In this document: piece by piece, positions 1 to 12,274 of the stretch
How the letters are laid out: the number at the start of each line of letters is the position of its first letter
Numbering within the stretch: the first letter of the stretch is position 1
From: Capsicum annuum
Lineage: Eukaryota > Streptophyta > Magnoliopsida > Solanales > Solanaceae
DNA: 64,000 bases
Direction of reading: 5' to 3'
Assembly: GCF_002878395.1 (NCBI RefSeq)
Contig: NW_025859999.1
Location: forward strand, 277,786 to 341,785
Translations under genes and position numbers: made by a program
The notes under the pieces: model-generated
Database searches by the model: none
Told to the model about the DNA's origin: nothing
Seen by the model: only the letters and a program-made list of their open reading frames with translations

Positions 1-262
1 ATACCATAAGTACCCTATCCTCACAGATCTTATTGAGCCCCTCACACCTAGAGCCAAGTAAAGTCACTAAGTTTCTTATTTAATGAAGGATCATCCTAAC
101 AACCCATTACCATACCTAATGACCCATGCCACTAAATTGTAACCATAACAGAACTCAAACCACCGCCCCCTAGATAACTTATGACTAGGGTCACCTGGCC
201 TGTACCCAAATCAAATGACTCGTATGATGAGTCAGTACAAGGACAAAACCTAGGGTGTTTCA
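1..262 (-). repeat. Element A 3' LTR (first 262 bp only)
   Basis: On the minus strand the LTR opens TGAAACACCCTAGG directly after a polypurine tract. It holds the short inverted word TGACTC...GAGTCA around 218-236. The rest lies outside the window. The LTR of element G starts with similar sequence (minus strand, around 58552). Confidence 0.75.
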
Positions 263-276
263 ATTCTCCCCTACTT
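263..276 (-). promoter_or_regulatory. Element A polypurine tract
   Basis: The minus strand reads AAGTAGGGGAGAAT immediately before the LTR start. This is the expected position of the plus-strand primer for reverse transcription. Confidence 0.7.
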
Positions 277-439
277 GGATTATTCATCCTTAAATGATGG
301 AACACGACATTGACTAGCACATTTAAACCCCCAAGCATCTCTACTCTTACCTTTAACTATGTTAGAAAACAAAGATGTTAAGAATAACACATACCTTACG
401 CAAGATCTTCCAGAGCAGAAAAAAAGAATTGTTACTTAG

Positions 440-1990
440 ACTTCATATCCTCTTCATCTTCCCAAGTAGCTTCTTGTAACTTGTGGTTCCTCCACAGAAA
501 CTTTACCGAGGATACATCCTTGGTCCATAATGACAAAAGTTGCCGATATAAAATTTTAATATGGACTTCCTTTTAAGACAAAGAATTTGAATACCATTAT
601 TGCTGATAAGCATAATTTGTGACGGATCACCCAAGCAATTTCTCGACATCAAACATGGAACACTAGGTGAATACAGCTCAAACTAGAAGGCAACTCTAAC
701 TCATACATAACATTGCCAACCCTCCTCAAAACCAAGTATGGACCGATATACTATTGAATAAGCTTCCACTTCTTCCCAAATTACATCACTCCCTTCTTGG
801 AAGACACTTTAAAGAACACCCTATCCCTAACCTCAAACTCTAACTTCCTATATCTCACGTCGTATAGGACCTTTGGAGACTTTAGGTAGCCTTAAGTCTA
901 TTCCAAATCACCTTCACCTTTTCCTTCTCTATAGCTTTGGTTTACTAAATCAAAGACAAATATCTCCACCCCTTCAACCTCGACCACCCGATAGGAGACC
1001 AATACCTCCTAATATACAAGACCTCAAATAGAGCAATCCCAGTACTAAAGTGGTAGATATTGTTATACGCAAACTCTATGAAAGGTAAATGATAAACCCA
1101 ACTACCACCATAGTCAATCACGCAAGTTCTAAGCATATCTTTTAATGTCTAAATAGTTTTTTCTACTTTCCTATCCGATTGCGGGTGGAAAACAGTACTA
1201 AGATTTACCTTGATCCCCAAGCCTTTCTACAATGACCGCCAAAAGTGTGATTAAAACTGTATATTGCGATTTAAGATGATAGAAAGAGGCACCCTAGGCA
1301 ACTTTACAATCTATTTAAGGTATAATATTGCATAATTCTTTGTCGAAAAATTGGTCCTCACTGGCAAGAAATGAGAATACTTAGTCATCCTAGCTACGAT
1401 GACCCAAACCAAATCAAACTAATTTAGAAACCGAGGAAGGACGATAACAAATTCCATATTGATCACCTCCAACTTTCACATAGATAACTTAATTTGTTAA
1501 TACAATTCTCCGAGCCTCATGTGCTCAAATTTCACTAGTTGGCACACCATCCAATTAACTACAACACTAGCCATATTCCACTTCATATAGTTCCACCAAT
1601 ACATCTCCTAAAGGTTATGATATATTTTTATTAAACCAGGATGAACAACATAGCCCCACTCATGCTTCTTAGCTAAGATCCTCTCTCGTAAACCATATAT
1701 ATGGAGAACACATAACCTCTCTTGGTACCATAAGGTACCATCGCCAAAAATCTCAAAGGCTATCACCTTTTTCCCACTTACATCACACTTGTTCCTCACC
1801 AGGATTAGATCTAACACATGTTTTTCCTTTATATCTGCACTAAGAGATGACTGCGCCACCTTTTACCCAAACACACCACCATCTTCAAAGTCCAAGAGGC
1901 AAACTCTAAGGTTAGCCAAATAGTAAATATCCTTCACCAAATCCTGCTTCCTTTCATCCACCTAAGTTTGACTCCCCATGGATAACCTTC
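440..1990 (-). pseudogene. Element A integrase with C-terminal chromodomain-like tail (broken)
   Basis: The enzyme would insert the element cDNA into the host genome. The zinc-binding N-terminus lies around 1608-1859 (minus), where histidines of the HHCC motif survive in 'KKHEWGYVVHPG'. The core end lies at 945-1136, with 'HLPFIEFAYNN' and 'SPIGW'. The C-terminal segment near 440-510 reads 'LQEATWEDEEDMK', the usual end of plant chromoviral integrases. Stops and frameshifts separate these blocks, and the DDE core around 1150-1560 is too eroded to assign catalytic residues. It is non-functional as it stands. Confidence 0.75.
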
Positions 1991-2049
1991 TAAAAGAATC
2001 AATAACCACGTTAGCTTTACCTGAATGGTAGTAAAGACATAAGTCATAA

Positions 2050-2447
2050 TCCTTGAGCAACTCAAGCCATTTTTTTTACCTGAGGTTTAACTCTTTCTGA
2101 GTAAACACATATTTTAGGCTCTTACGATTGGAAAAGATATCCACATGCACTCCATACAAATAGTGTATCCAAATTTTCAATGCAAATATCACAACCAATA
2201 GATCCAAGTTATGGGTCATATAATTCTTCTTATGCACCTTTAATTGTCTAGAGGCATAAGCTATCACCTTTTCATGCTGCAACAAGACGCAACCAAGACC
2301 CACATTGAATGCATCACAATAGACCACAAATCCATTTATGCCTTCGAGCAAAGTCAAGACTGGAACTAAAGGAAGATTATCCTTTAGCTTCTATAAACTA
2401 CCTTCACAAGCATCAGACCACAAGAACTTACCTTCTTCTTGGTCATC
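2050..2447 (-). pseudogene. Element A RNase H (broken)
   Basis: This Ty3-type RNase H would degrade the RNA strand during reverse transcription. The open stretch at 2076-2357 contains '[19 protein letters not shown]', '[16 protein letters not shown]' and '[11 protein letters not shown]'. The first acidic residue (YCDA) survives. The glutamate usually in the 'HDLEL' block is Asp here (HNLDL), and the aspartate usually in 'TDHKSL' is Asn (SNRKSL), so two catalytic positions are altered. It is in line with RT upstream (2448-3190) and integrase downstream. Confidence 0.8.
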
Positions 2448-3190
2448 TTAGTCAACGAACCTTTTGTAGTAACTAGCTAAACCTAAGAAGCTTTGAATAT
2501 TTGTTGGAGTCGTAGGTCTAGGCCATCTCTTATCAACTGCAACATTCTGCAGGTCTACCATGATTCCATTACTAGAAATAACATAACCCAAAAATGTGGC
2601 AACGTTCAACCATAATTCACATTTCAAAAATTTGGCATACAATTGTTGCTCCTTCATAGTTCGCAACACAATGCAAAGGTGATTGACATGATTTAACTTG
2701 CTCTTAGAGTAAAGAAGAGTATCATCTATGAACACAAAAATGAACGAATAGAGAAACTGATGAAAGACGCTATTCATACAGTCTATGAATATCGTCGGGG
2801 CATTAGTCAATCCAAAAGACATAACTAGAAACTCAAAGTTCCCATACCAGGTATGAAAGGTGGTCATAGGAATATTAGGTTCTTTAATCTCTAAATGATG
2901 ATACCCGAATTCAAGGTCCACTTAGCACCCTAAAATTGATCAAACAAATTATCTATCCTTGAAAGAGGGTACTTATTCTTTATCGTTATGTTATTCAATT
3001 GCCTGTAATCGATACATATACAAAGGGAACCATCCTTAATACTCATAAACAACACTGGTGTACCTCATAGAGACACACTAGGATGGATAAAACCCCTAAC
3101 TAAAAGATCCTTTAATTGCACCTTAAGCTCATTTAACTCAGCTGGAGCCATTCTATAAGACGCATGTCCAGAAGAAGATATATCTTAAAA
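2448..3190 (-). pseudogene. Element A reverse transcriptase (broken)
   Basis: RNA-dependent DNA polymerase domain. The 157-residue open segment 2448-2921 reads from 'GYHHLEIKEPNIPMTTF' through 'FGLTNAP' to the catalytic 'VFIDDTLLYS', then 'FLGYVISSNG' and 'FLGLASYYKRFV'. The two catalytic aspartates of the FIDD box are kept. The N-terminal part (2922-3190) continues in the same region with frameshifts; its start can be recognised near 3150 by an 'MAPAEL' type motif. Stops interrupt the finger region around 2920-3060. Confidence 0.85.
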
Positions 3191-3790
3191 TGAATCTCCC
3201 TAATGGGAGAAATTCAAGGAAGGTCATCAGGAAAGACCTCAAGAAATTCATTCACCACTGGGATGGGATGTAAAGAAGGACCCTATGAGTTGAAATCTTT
3301 AACGTGGCCCAGATGATAGAGACACCCCTTACAGATTAATCTTCGAAAGCTAAGATATGATATAAACCTCCCCTTAGGAGCTAGGGAACCACCCAACACT
3401 CAATAACAGGCTCATTAGAGAATTTAAAGATGACCTTACGGGTTTGATAGTTTAGAGAAACATAGCAAGATTGCAACCAATCCATCCTTAATATGACATT
3501 GAAATTTGCCATGTCAAATTCAAATAGATCCACCAAAGTCTACCAACCATCCATAGATACCACACAACCCCTATAGATTCTTATAGCCACCATAGAGTCA
3601 CCCACCATAGTAGTAACAAACAAAGATGTCTGAATTACACTCCGAACCAAAACCAAAATACATAACCACAAATAGGGTCACATAAGAGAAAGTGGACCCT
3701 GAATAAAATAAATAATAAACATCATAGAAAAAGAGTTTCAATATACTAGTAACGACATCATGTGATGTCTCGAACTCCTGATGGGTAGTG
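3191..3790 (-). pseudogene. Element A aspartic protease (broken)
   Basis: Retropepsin-like region between gag and RT. Around 3660-3720 the minus strand encodes 'LFYSGSTFSYVT'. Family knowledge puts the catalytic Asp immediately before SGS, and here that codon is Tyr (TAT). A second recognisable block 'FNVILRMDWL' near 3480-3510 has Arg where Gly is usual. Several stops occur. The gag-protease boundary is marked by 'GQNQLYAI' near 3800. Confidence 0.7.
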
Positions 3791-4870
3791 ATAGCATAGA
3801 GTTGGTTCTGACCAGTGCCAAATCTAGATGGTGCACCCTTTGGTACCGGAGCTAAAGAAGAGGCAATAGGAACCTTGTTTGCCTAGAAGCAACCTCACCA
3901 ATAGGACAACTCCTAATAATATGCCTTGGTAGACCAATATTGATGCATTTATCCTTTCCTCCATCATAGTAGCCTCGATGCAATCGACCACAAAATCTAT
4001 AGAGAGGATAGGAGCACTAGCAGTCGAGTAAGACCCAAAATTGCCCTACTTATTTTTGGGAAACTTTATGCCATCCCAACTACTCTACTGTTGACCACCA
4101 CCCTTCTTAGAAAATCTAAATTTCTTGCTCTACCTCTCACCTACTTTAGATTGCTTCTTCTTCTCTTCTTCCACCTGTTTTATGTACATAACCAACCAGG
4201 AGATGTCCTTGTCCTTGACCAATAAGTTACTCTTACTCTAAAAAATTATATCTTAGGAAAACTTGAAAGCAAACTTCCTCATTCTATTCCTCATGCTAGA
4301 AACCAACTCCATAGCATACCAATACAACTGGCAAAATTTCAAGGCATACTCCTTGACTGACATCTTGTCTTGCTTCAGGTTAATAAAATCTTCCTCTTTC
4401 ACTTCCCTCAACTCTTGAGGAAAGAAATGGTTGACAAAACCACTAGAGAAATTATCCCCCAGGGTTGACTCAACATCATCACCCCTAGTCTATTCCCATT
4501 CCTCATACCATTGGTATGCTATATCCTTCAGTATATAGGTAGAAAATTCCACACCATCCACATTTGTTGTATGCTTAACATGGAAGATCTGTTCCATCTT
4601 ATCAACAAAATCTTGAGGATCCTCGTCAACCTTAAAACTAGTGAACACAAGAGGGTTCAACCTTATATATTGGCAAAACCTTATTGCCTCAGGATATGGA
4701 GTAAAAAAAGCACCATGCTCAGACCAATAAGCTAAAATTATTTCTAACATATGAATAGACTGATAAAACTCAGCATTTGCCATATTATCTTAAGGAGCTT
4801 GAGAAAGAATGGAGGAACTAGTGGAACTCAATGAGGGATATCAGGGACAGGATCCCTAGACTAGTTCTAG
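3791..4870 (-). pseudogene. Element A gag (broken)
   Basis: Capsid/nucleocapsid polyprotein remnant of the plant retrotransposon gag family (PF03732 type). The open part 4490-4783 contains 'FKVDEDPQDFVDKMEQIF' and 'LKDIAYQWYEEW', the usual capsid signature. Towards its C-terminus a zinc-knuckle-like stretch around 3920-3990 reads 'KCINIGLPRHIIRSCP'; it keeps the first Cys, the His and the last Cys but has lost the second Cys. Stops separate the two halves. The N-terminal extension up to about 4870 is uncertain. Confidence 0.75.
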
Positions 4871-5150
4871 ACTATATAAGTAGGACGAGCCCCATCAACA
4901 TTATTCTTGAGTAGGACAGAGTAGTTTTTATAAACTTCAGATAGTTTGGTAGGCAAGATCTGAAAAGCAATCAAATACATATAAGAGAATAATTCAGGAC
5001 CTTAGACTTGATAGATTGAAAATAAAATACAAGAAAAAGAAACAATACTAAATACCTTGTATCCTCTCCCTTATGAGTTTGGTGTGATACACACCCTTAC
5101 CAGAGATGCTACTTGACAGGGATTTGTCGGACTTCTTGTTGACCATAATT

Positions 5151-5167
5151 CTAGGGATCTAATACAA
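5151..5167 (-). promoter_or_regulatory. Element A primer-binding site (decayed)
   Basis: The minus strand reads TTGTATTAGATCCCTAG a few bases inside the LTR end at 5172. It resembles the initiator-Met tRNA type site TGGTATCAGAGCC, with several substitutions. Element G has a better preserved equivalent at 62144-62160. Confidence 0.55.
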
Positions 5168-5171
5168 ATCT

Positions 5172-6141
5172 TGCATGACCCAAACCAGGGCCTAATCTTA
5201 TAAGGCTTCTCAAGTAAGTGCTGGAGACCATCCTAAATACCCAACCGTAACTTCCCTACACCCTATGTTGAATGAATTTCAAACATATAACAAGATAAAA
5301 TAATAATAATACAAAGACATTTAATAAAGTCTATAATCATAATCCAGCAAGCTTGAGAAAATATCCAACTGATGCCAACCTTAATGCTAATACCAATACA
5401 AGGTTGACACTAATACCAACATTGCCCATGACCATAATAGTCTAGTAAAGAATTTAACTAGAATCAAAGAACATTTGTTTAGGACATGCCCCCGACCATA
5501 GAAAAAACTAAAATCCATGAAAGAATAATAAATAAAAGAAGTCCATAGCATGAAATAAAGTTTTTCAAATTATGAAAGCTCACCACTTTAATATGACTCA
5601 AAGTTATCCCTGAATCTAAGTCACTGAGTAGGAGAAATGGTAGTATAGTTGATTCCTGCATAGTATAGGGATACAACATCCAAAGATAGTTAGTAAAGTC
5701 AATGCTAGCATGTACTCAGGGATAAAGGTAATATAATGCCATTACTAAAATCCAAATAAAATAAGCAAATACAATGACATATATACATATATATCATACT
5801 GAGGTAGGGATCAAGGTTTATCATTCATTTAAACGATTCACTTATACTTTGTAGATCGGTCATCCTGAATGTCCAGCCACGGGCTATATGGGTTCAGCTT
5901 CCCCTATTGAAAGGACCTCGGTGCGTGTTAGCTATATGAATAAGAGAATAACTTGAGATGACTAGTAGATCTCCTAAAATATAATATGTAACATCATGCA
6001 CATGGTCACCATGACCAAACCTCTCATCGATAAATATGAGTTTCAAGTATTGGTTAACTCGAGACCTCCACCTTTAATGACTTAGGTACACAACCCTCTT
6101 TAAGCCTATATTAAAATAAATTACACATTCATAAAAATTTA
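5172..6141 (-). repeat. Element A 5' LTR, incomplete
   Basis: Its edge next to the primer site reads TGCATGACCCAAACCAGGG on the plus strand. The sequence aligns by eye with the G LTR at 62165-62618, sharing blocks such as the 'CAAACATATAA' region and 'TCACTGAG'. It is cut near 6141 by element B. No gene is seen in these 970 bases. Confidence 0.7.
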
Positions 6142-6640
6142 GGAGAGGCTAAAGATAGCCTAAAGCCATCAAAAATCTTATGCAGACTTGAATAGAAGAG
6201 ATCTTAACTTTGAGGTTGGTCATATGGTCTATTTGAAGATTTCACCTATGAAAAGAGTGAAGAGATTTGTCAAGAAAAAGGGAAAAACGATCCCATCTAT
6301 GTTGGCCCATACAGAATCTTAAATTATTTTGGAAAGGTAGCTTATGAGCTTGAATTACCTGAAGATTTGGCATCAGTGCATCCAATGTTCTATTTTTCTT
6401 TGATCAAGAAATGTATTGACGATTTTGCTATTGTTGTTCCTTTAGAAAATATGGACATTAAGGATAGACTTTCCTTCAAAGAATTCCTAGTTAAGATTCT
6501 TGATCATTAGATTCGTGGACTAAGGAACAAAGAAGTTCCCTTAGTTAAAGTTCTTTGGTGGCATCATTCTTTTAAGAGAGAGATACTTGGGAAACAAACG
6601 CTGGTATGCAAACCAAGTACTCTCATATTTTCTCCGTAAA
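6142..6640 (+). pseudogene. Element B integrase C-terminus (broken)
   Basis: The translation begins in the conserved 'RERLK...' segment after the integrase core. It continues 'NFEVGHMVYLKISPMKRVKRF', then 'VAYELELPEDLASVHPMF', and ends with a degenerate chromodomain-like tail around 6500-6640. Frameshifts lie near 6300 and 6510. Only the DNA-binding and targeting end of integrase remains, so no activity is expected. Confidence 0.75.
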
Positions 6641-6856
6641 CTCAGATTTAACTTAAGGTAACAATTTTTCCATTCTTAGCTCAGTTATGTAACCATTCTC
6701 ATGTCATTGCATGCATTCACAAAATAACTTCAATTCATGAATCATGCTTCAGGCTCAATTATGTAATCATGTTCCAAGTGATACATGTTTAGTATATGAT
6801 TATAGTTTTCTTAGTATTCTTAGCAAAACTATTCTCATTGGAGGATGAATGTTCCC

Positions 6857-6869
6857 AAGGGGGAGATAT
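6857..6869 (+). promoter_or_regulatory. Element B polypurine tract
   Basis: AAGGGGGAGATAT directly precedes the LTR start TGTAATACC. Nearly the same tract is found before the F LTR (46277) and, reversed, next to the non-coding element's LTR (26165). Confidence 0.85.
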
Positions 6870-9116
6870 TGTAATACCACATACTATTCTTGGCTCAATT
6901 CAGCTCTTACTTGTATGCTTAATGGGCCCAAGGCATGAAAATCTCACTAAGTGTTGAGCACTTAGTCATTTTCAAGTCCCCTAAACTTTGTGAATTTTTA
7001 GTTTGGCCTTCCCGACCCCAAAATATTAGTTTTTAAGTTGATTCATAGTTAGGTAGGGTAAAAGTTTGTCTTAGGTAAATTTTGGGATATTTGGATGAGG
7101 TTCGGGACTTGTTTGGATAGCCAAAATATTGAAGCATCATGATAAGGCCAGGACATATTTCTCTCTCCCAAGGTGAAGAGTTCTGAGGTATGTTGATCTC
7201 TTCCCTAGTGTAAGTGATCTGCCGCATTACTCTCTCCCATGGATAGATAGGCATGACGCATGGCTCTATCCTACACAATATTATCGTTTAAGTCCCAAGG
7301 AAAATTTGAGTCATTTCCCTCATCCTATTCTGTCCGTAATATGATTTGGAACTTCTAAAAGGGCATTATTTGACCCTTTTACTCCAAACTACTCTCAAGA
7401 AACCCTCTTTCTTCCCTAAGAACAAACCCAAGCTTCATTCTCAAGAAATAAAGAGTTCAAGATTCTAAGTTCAATCAATATTTAGGATTGTAGCTATTAA
7501 GATATGTGGGATGTTCATCCATGGGTCCCTTTCACCCATAGAGCCCACATATCTTATTTTTCAACTAAAGGATGAATTTTTCTCTTATTATGGAGTTTTG
7601 TATGTTCAAGATGGATTAAATTCATGTGTTCCTTAATAATTTTTCTCTATTCATGTCAATCAATTATTTCATGAAAACTTAGGTTATCTCATGATTTAAT
7701 CTACAATTTCCCATGTTATATTCAAGTGAATTTCATGTTATATTATCAAGTTATGGTCTTAGTCATGTAACCATACTGTCTTCATATATTATAATAAATT
7801 CCCATGTTCAAATTCATGATTCACACATTTTTGATAAAATGTCTATGTTTTGGAGTCGTTGAATGATAATTACATACGACGACATTTCAAATTTGATATT
7901 GTATTTTATAATTATTCAGTGCTGGCGGGTTATGAATACTCGATATCTAAGTGTTTTACATGATTTCCATTCTTCAAGTAACAAGTCAGTCACACCATGG
8001 TTTTAATATCATATTCATAACACAATGATCATGTTGAGCATTATTAGTTTACATGTTTATAACTGCCATAAAATCAGTATGCAATATTATTTTTAAAATA
8101 CCATGACCTGAGCTTATCAGTTATCAGTGATCAATGCATGCACCAGTTAGTATTTTAATGTCTTTTAGTTGGAATTAGGATTTATCATTGAGTGGGAAGT
8201 ATGGATTTAGCTTATTCTACTTCCCTAGAATCTATGTGCCGCCGTAGGGTAGGAGCCTTTCTAGAGAGTGTTTCCCCTTTCCTAATATGAGCTAAGTTTT
8301 GTAATCACTCTAGTTCAAGTTTTGTTCCTATGTAAAGGGTAGAAAAACCCTTCTCAATGTGGGTCATACATTGGATCCATCATAGCTCACATGATTTATG
8401 TCAGTTACATAATAGATCCCACTATTTCAGTTCGTATTTCACTCTATTTAAGTGCTGGTATGCTTGACCAAGTGTATAGATTGCCAGTAAATCAATCATA
8501 CAAATTTTAGCATTTCAGTTTACAGATTATTTTAGAAACATGGTTACGCTTGGTCTTGAATTCTCAAATCTTAAATGTTCATGAATTCATGCTCAGTTAT
8601 CACATGTATCTCCGCCATTCTTTATATCATATACCAGTACATTGAAAGTATTGACCACATACTTTTCTTTACGCTATGTTGTCTTACAACATAGGTTCAA
8701 ATGCATAGTTTCCTGATCGTTCTTAGACAACTCAACATTACTCAGTAGCAGTAGTGGTGAGTCCTCATCTATTTAGGATATGATTTGTTTATCTCAGTTT
8801 CTTCAGAATTCTTTATGTTCAGAAAGTTGGAGTTATTTAGGGGATTTTCCCATCAATTTCTGATGATGTTTAGAGGCTTTTAGACATATAAGTTAGATAG
8901 TTAGTCAGTTCTATCTGTATTATCAATCGCTCAAATAGATAGTTTAATTTATAGTGTTCTATCAGATATTTCATACATGTTTTGATGCGTATTTCAGTAT
9001 TAAGATTTATACTTTAATTAGTGCTCACAGTAGGTACCAAGTCATGGGGTAGCTAGTAGTTAGTTGTGACTGTAAGAACCATTGTTGTGACTAGGGGGTA
9101 GCCTCGGGTTGTGACA
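6870..9116 (+). repeat. Element B 3' LTR (about 2.25 kb)
   Basis: It runs from TGTAATACCACAT to GGGTTGTGACA. Inside, around 7163-7250, short CTC...GAG-type inverted words recur every ~35 bp, a different vocabulary from the TGAY words of D, F1 and H. Blocks around 8190-8260 align by eye with the F LTR at 47620-47700. No coding sequence is supported here. Confidence 0.85.
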
Positions 9117-10554
9117 AATACCTATCCTAAAGGTTTTAGACCTTTGAAATATGAGAAGAATCTCTCAGTACCTAGATGGTCAAAAAATAATTTGATCACA
9201 CCACTGTCCTACTACTGGGAAATCAAACTCAAGTGGGTTCTCTAATCTAACAAATAATTTTGTTTATAGGAGGGAGAAAGGGTTTCCGGTTATAACTGGT
9301 TCATTAACAGAAGTTATTCACATAATACGACAAAAACGTATGAATATATTCTCTCTCTCAATACACTTGAAGGTGGATGTGTCTTGAGTAGAAATAGTGA
9401 AAAGGATCAAAATATTTGTGGCTGATGGGAAGTAAGTTATTTTGGTGTTCCACATGAATATGCTGACTTATAGGACTTGTAAGTTTCTCTCTACTAAACT
9501 AGTTGATTTCAAAGGACCCGGTCAACGGGATGTCAAAGCTAGTTAATTCAGTTATTAGGAAGATTCTGACTTGGAAGAATTCATTCTTGATCAAAGGGTT
9601 TATATTGCTAAAGATGATAGTTAAGAGCAAAGTACTGATCTAGGATGTAAGTCAAAGATCCCAACTCTAGTAGAATATCAGCAAGGAGGGTCTAGTTAAA
9701 ATTCAGAAGGACCTAGTCACTTAAAATTCATCTCAAGGGAATAAATAAAGAGATAGACGTTCTTGCCTTCTTGACATTATGACTTCATATTTTTTAGGCT
9801 GGATTCTAATCTAGATCTTAAATAAAAAATCTCATGGTTTTCTCAGTATTCCTGTCTAAAAAAATAAGCTCAAAAATGTGAAAAGGGTTCTCAAAGATGT
9901 TGATTGATTTAATGAATTGGGAAAGAAATCTTGGGAGTTTAAAGAATGTTAAGTTTGACGCCTGGTCTTCAGATATATTTTTAGAGCTATCTTTGGAATA
10001 AGTGGTGAACTGAAATAATCAGGTTACGAGTGGGATTGATTAATTAACCTGGCATACTAAATGAATCACCCTTTGTTACTAAATTTGGATATGATTGGGT
10101 AACATGTACCCTTCGTAAGGTAGGTGCACATTGGTCTAACAATGTAATATAACTTTAAAGGTTTAAACCCATTGCAGTATTTTGGGAAAAAAATTGTCGA
10201 GGCAAACACAAATGAAAAATTCACTCAAGAAAGAGAGGGACCTAGTCCTATCTCTCAGGTTAGTAGTATTTAGTGTGCCTTGAAAATTTTAAAATTCCTG
10301 TCTAAAAAGCCACATGTCTTTTCTTATTTAATCACAAGATGCCAATATACGACAAATGTGATGAGTCGTACCCATTTAGAGTCTGACGTGTCAATTCAAA
10401 AGCTACCTTTTTAAAGTGAAATGATTATCCTTCTTATTTAAAAATTAAAGACCTTTTAATTTTGTTCTTCATTAAATTAACTCATATCAACTTTTTCAAT
10501 CTACCCTTTGTCTAAACATAATAGAGGCTTTTATTTTTCTCTAAAAAAAATCAA
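9117..10554 (+). other. Unassigned stretch upstream of the T32-C ORF
   Basis: About 1.4 kb without a supportable gene. A frame around 9430-9730 reads for some distance before stops, and the sequence contains several GGACC(T/A)AGTC-like words. I recognise no domain. It may be leader or coding relic of the element carrying T32-C. Confidence 0.35.
10348..10370 (+). repeat. Short inverted repeat upstream of T32-C
   Basis: TACGAC (10348-10353) and GTCGTA (10365-10370) form a perfect 6-bp inverted repeat about 185 bp before the putative T32-C start. It is the same kind of dyad word seen upstream of T32-E and T32-F1. Confidence 0.5.
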
Positions 10555-12274
10555 AATGGTAGAAATTCCATCTTTCTCAACTCCCGTTAATAAACCAAAA
10601 TTTTTTAAAGTCACTGAAAACTAGTCTGAACAACCTCAAAAATGAAACCTCTATTTCCTTAGCACCCAGTACCATAGAATAAATAACCTCAAGTTCTCAA
10701 CAAGAACCAACGTTAAATCTGTTTACTGAATCTTCTTTGGAAAATCCAAAATCAATTACTGAGTTTATTCCTTTCTCGACAATTATAATTGCTACTAATT
10801 TAGCCATGAAGGTGCATTTAAATGAAGGATTTTGTTCACCAATTAAACAAGAAATACCTTAATATAAAGTAATTTCTTCCTTTGAAGACCCAAATTACCT
10901 GAATATTCTCAAATCCCTATTTCTTCTAAAGAACCAAAAAAGTCCAAAGTCATAGAAACCCTACAAGGACATGTTCTCCTACACCCTCTAAGTCAAATCT
11001 AATAGTTTCTCAACTGTTTGATAATGAATTACCTATGAATAGGTTGGATCTCTCTAGTAATGAATATTAGGTAGCCAAAAATAAGCTTCTACTTCCATAT
11101 AATCCTAAGGAAAGCAATGTTCATGCAGAAGAGCAAACTGGAGGTAAAAGGGATGAAGAGACAAATAATAAAGAATTTATGCTACCTCAAAATGAGGAGG
11201 ATGAAGATGAAACACCTCTAAGGTGGTCTACAAAGAAAAAAAGAGGGGCAACGGCAAGGCAATAATGATTGATATTGACGTAAATATTGTTAGATCCTAT
11301 TCTACTAGCGGCAAACAAAAAGGTATTGGAAGATGCTATGATGGCTAGCAAGTCTTTAAACACTAGGATAAGAAGGATTAAGAAAGTTGCTATGATCGAA
11401 AAGGAGAAAAATCTTGAATTTATAGAAATTTATATGGATAAGGACATTGATTCAGATGCTACTGCAATTGAGAAGACAAGATAAGAAGTTTATGTTGGTG
11501 GAAGGACCAGGTCCTTAAGTACAAAGTCTGGTAGTCCGTTTGTAAGCAAAATGAAACATGTTGTCAAAAGAAAGTAACCTAATGTCAAGAAGAGAAAAGC
11601 TGTCAAAAAATAAGAGTTAAGTAGTAAGCCCAAAAGAAAGAAAAAAAGATGCATTAATAGAAGCAACAATTTCTACTTTGAAAACTCATCAGGCATTTAC
11701 AACTAGAATGTTTAATCCTAAGATTTATCATAAACCTATAGTTATAGAGTTATTTGAATATGTTAGGCAGAAGGTATGGTTACACCTACTAGAGGAACCA
11801 GCTCCCATGGTTTTTGAAGAAGAAGTAAGATAATTTTACTATTCAATGGATTTCTCAAAACATGGGTTGAGCTTTACAACCTAGGTGCAAGAAAAAATGT
11901 AATTCTAGATGAGGAGGCACTAAGAAATCTTTTAAATTTATCTATGATGGATGTGACGACTGTTGTGAAAGAACATCTCTCAACTGTGTTCATGAATGAT
12001 GCATATAAAGTAGGATGTATATCAATAGCTTGTGTGAGAAAAAAATTTCTCATAAGTGAGTTCCGATTGTAGTATTGATTTGTGAATAAATTCCTTTTAC
12101 CTAGGTCAGAGGAAAGGCCCATTGCCTCTGGTATTGACCTATTTCGATAGAATGTCTATGCAAGTTTGAGTTGATAAGTATGCTTACTCTTATGATAGAG
12201 CACATGAACAAGGTATTCAATAATAATGAACAAATACATAGGATTCCATATGGATACTTTTTGAATAAAGTGTT
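10555..12274 (+). pseudogene. T32-C: Transposase_32-type plant ORF, N-terminal part, interrupted by element D
   Basis: It starts 'MVEIPSFSTPVNKPKFF' at 10555. A low-complexity, Ser/Pro/Lys-rich N-terminal half follows, with many stops. Basic segments around 11280-11660 include 'NTRIRRIKKVAMIEKEK' and 'KPKRKKKR'. The domain entry around 11700-11840 reads 'MFNPKIYHKP' and later 'EEEVR*FYYSMDF'. This pattern matches the 'putative plant transposon protein' family (PF20167), whose function is unknown despite the name. The frame runs 'IPYGYFLNKVF' up to the insertion point at 12274 and continues at 33217 as 'NHFSLIGTKGT', so D split a once continuous ORF. Confidence 0.7.

Larger units (their letters stand above)
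1..6141 (-). mobile_element. Element A: decayed Ty3/gypsy LTR retrotransposon, truncated
   Basis: Read on the minus strand the order is 5' LTR part (5172-6141), primer site, gag, protease, RT, RNase H, integrase with a C-terminal chromodomain-like tail, polypurine tract and the first 262 bp of the 3' LTR, which runs off the window. This gag-PR-RT-RH-IN order is diagnostic of Ty3/gypsy; the integrase tail suggests a chromovirus (Tekay/Del-like), a family-level inference. Every domain has stops or frameshifts. The 5' LTR is cut at about 6141 where element B begins. Element G (58200-62618) is a closely related copy and serves as a useful reference. Confidence 0.85.
6142..9116 (+). mobile_element. 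Element B: 5'-truncated Ty3/gypsy element
   Basis: Only the integrase C-terminus, a short 3' untranslated stretch, the polypurine tract and a full-length 3' LTR remain. The left edge is abrupt inside the integrase coding sequence at about 6142, against the A LTR, so the 5' part was lost by truncation. No TSD can be assigned. Confidence 0.8.
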
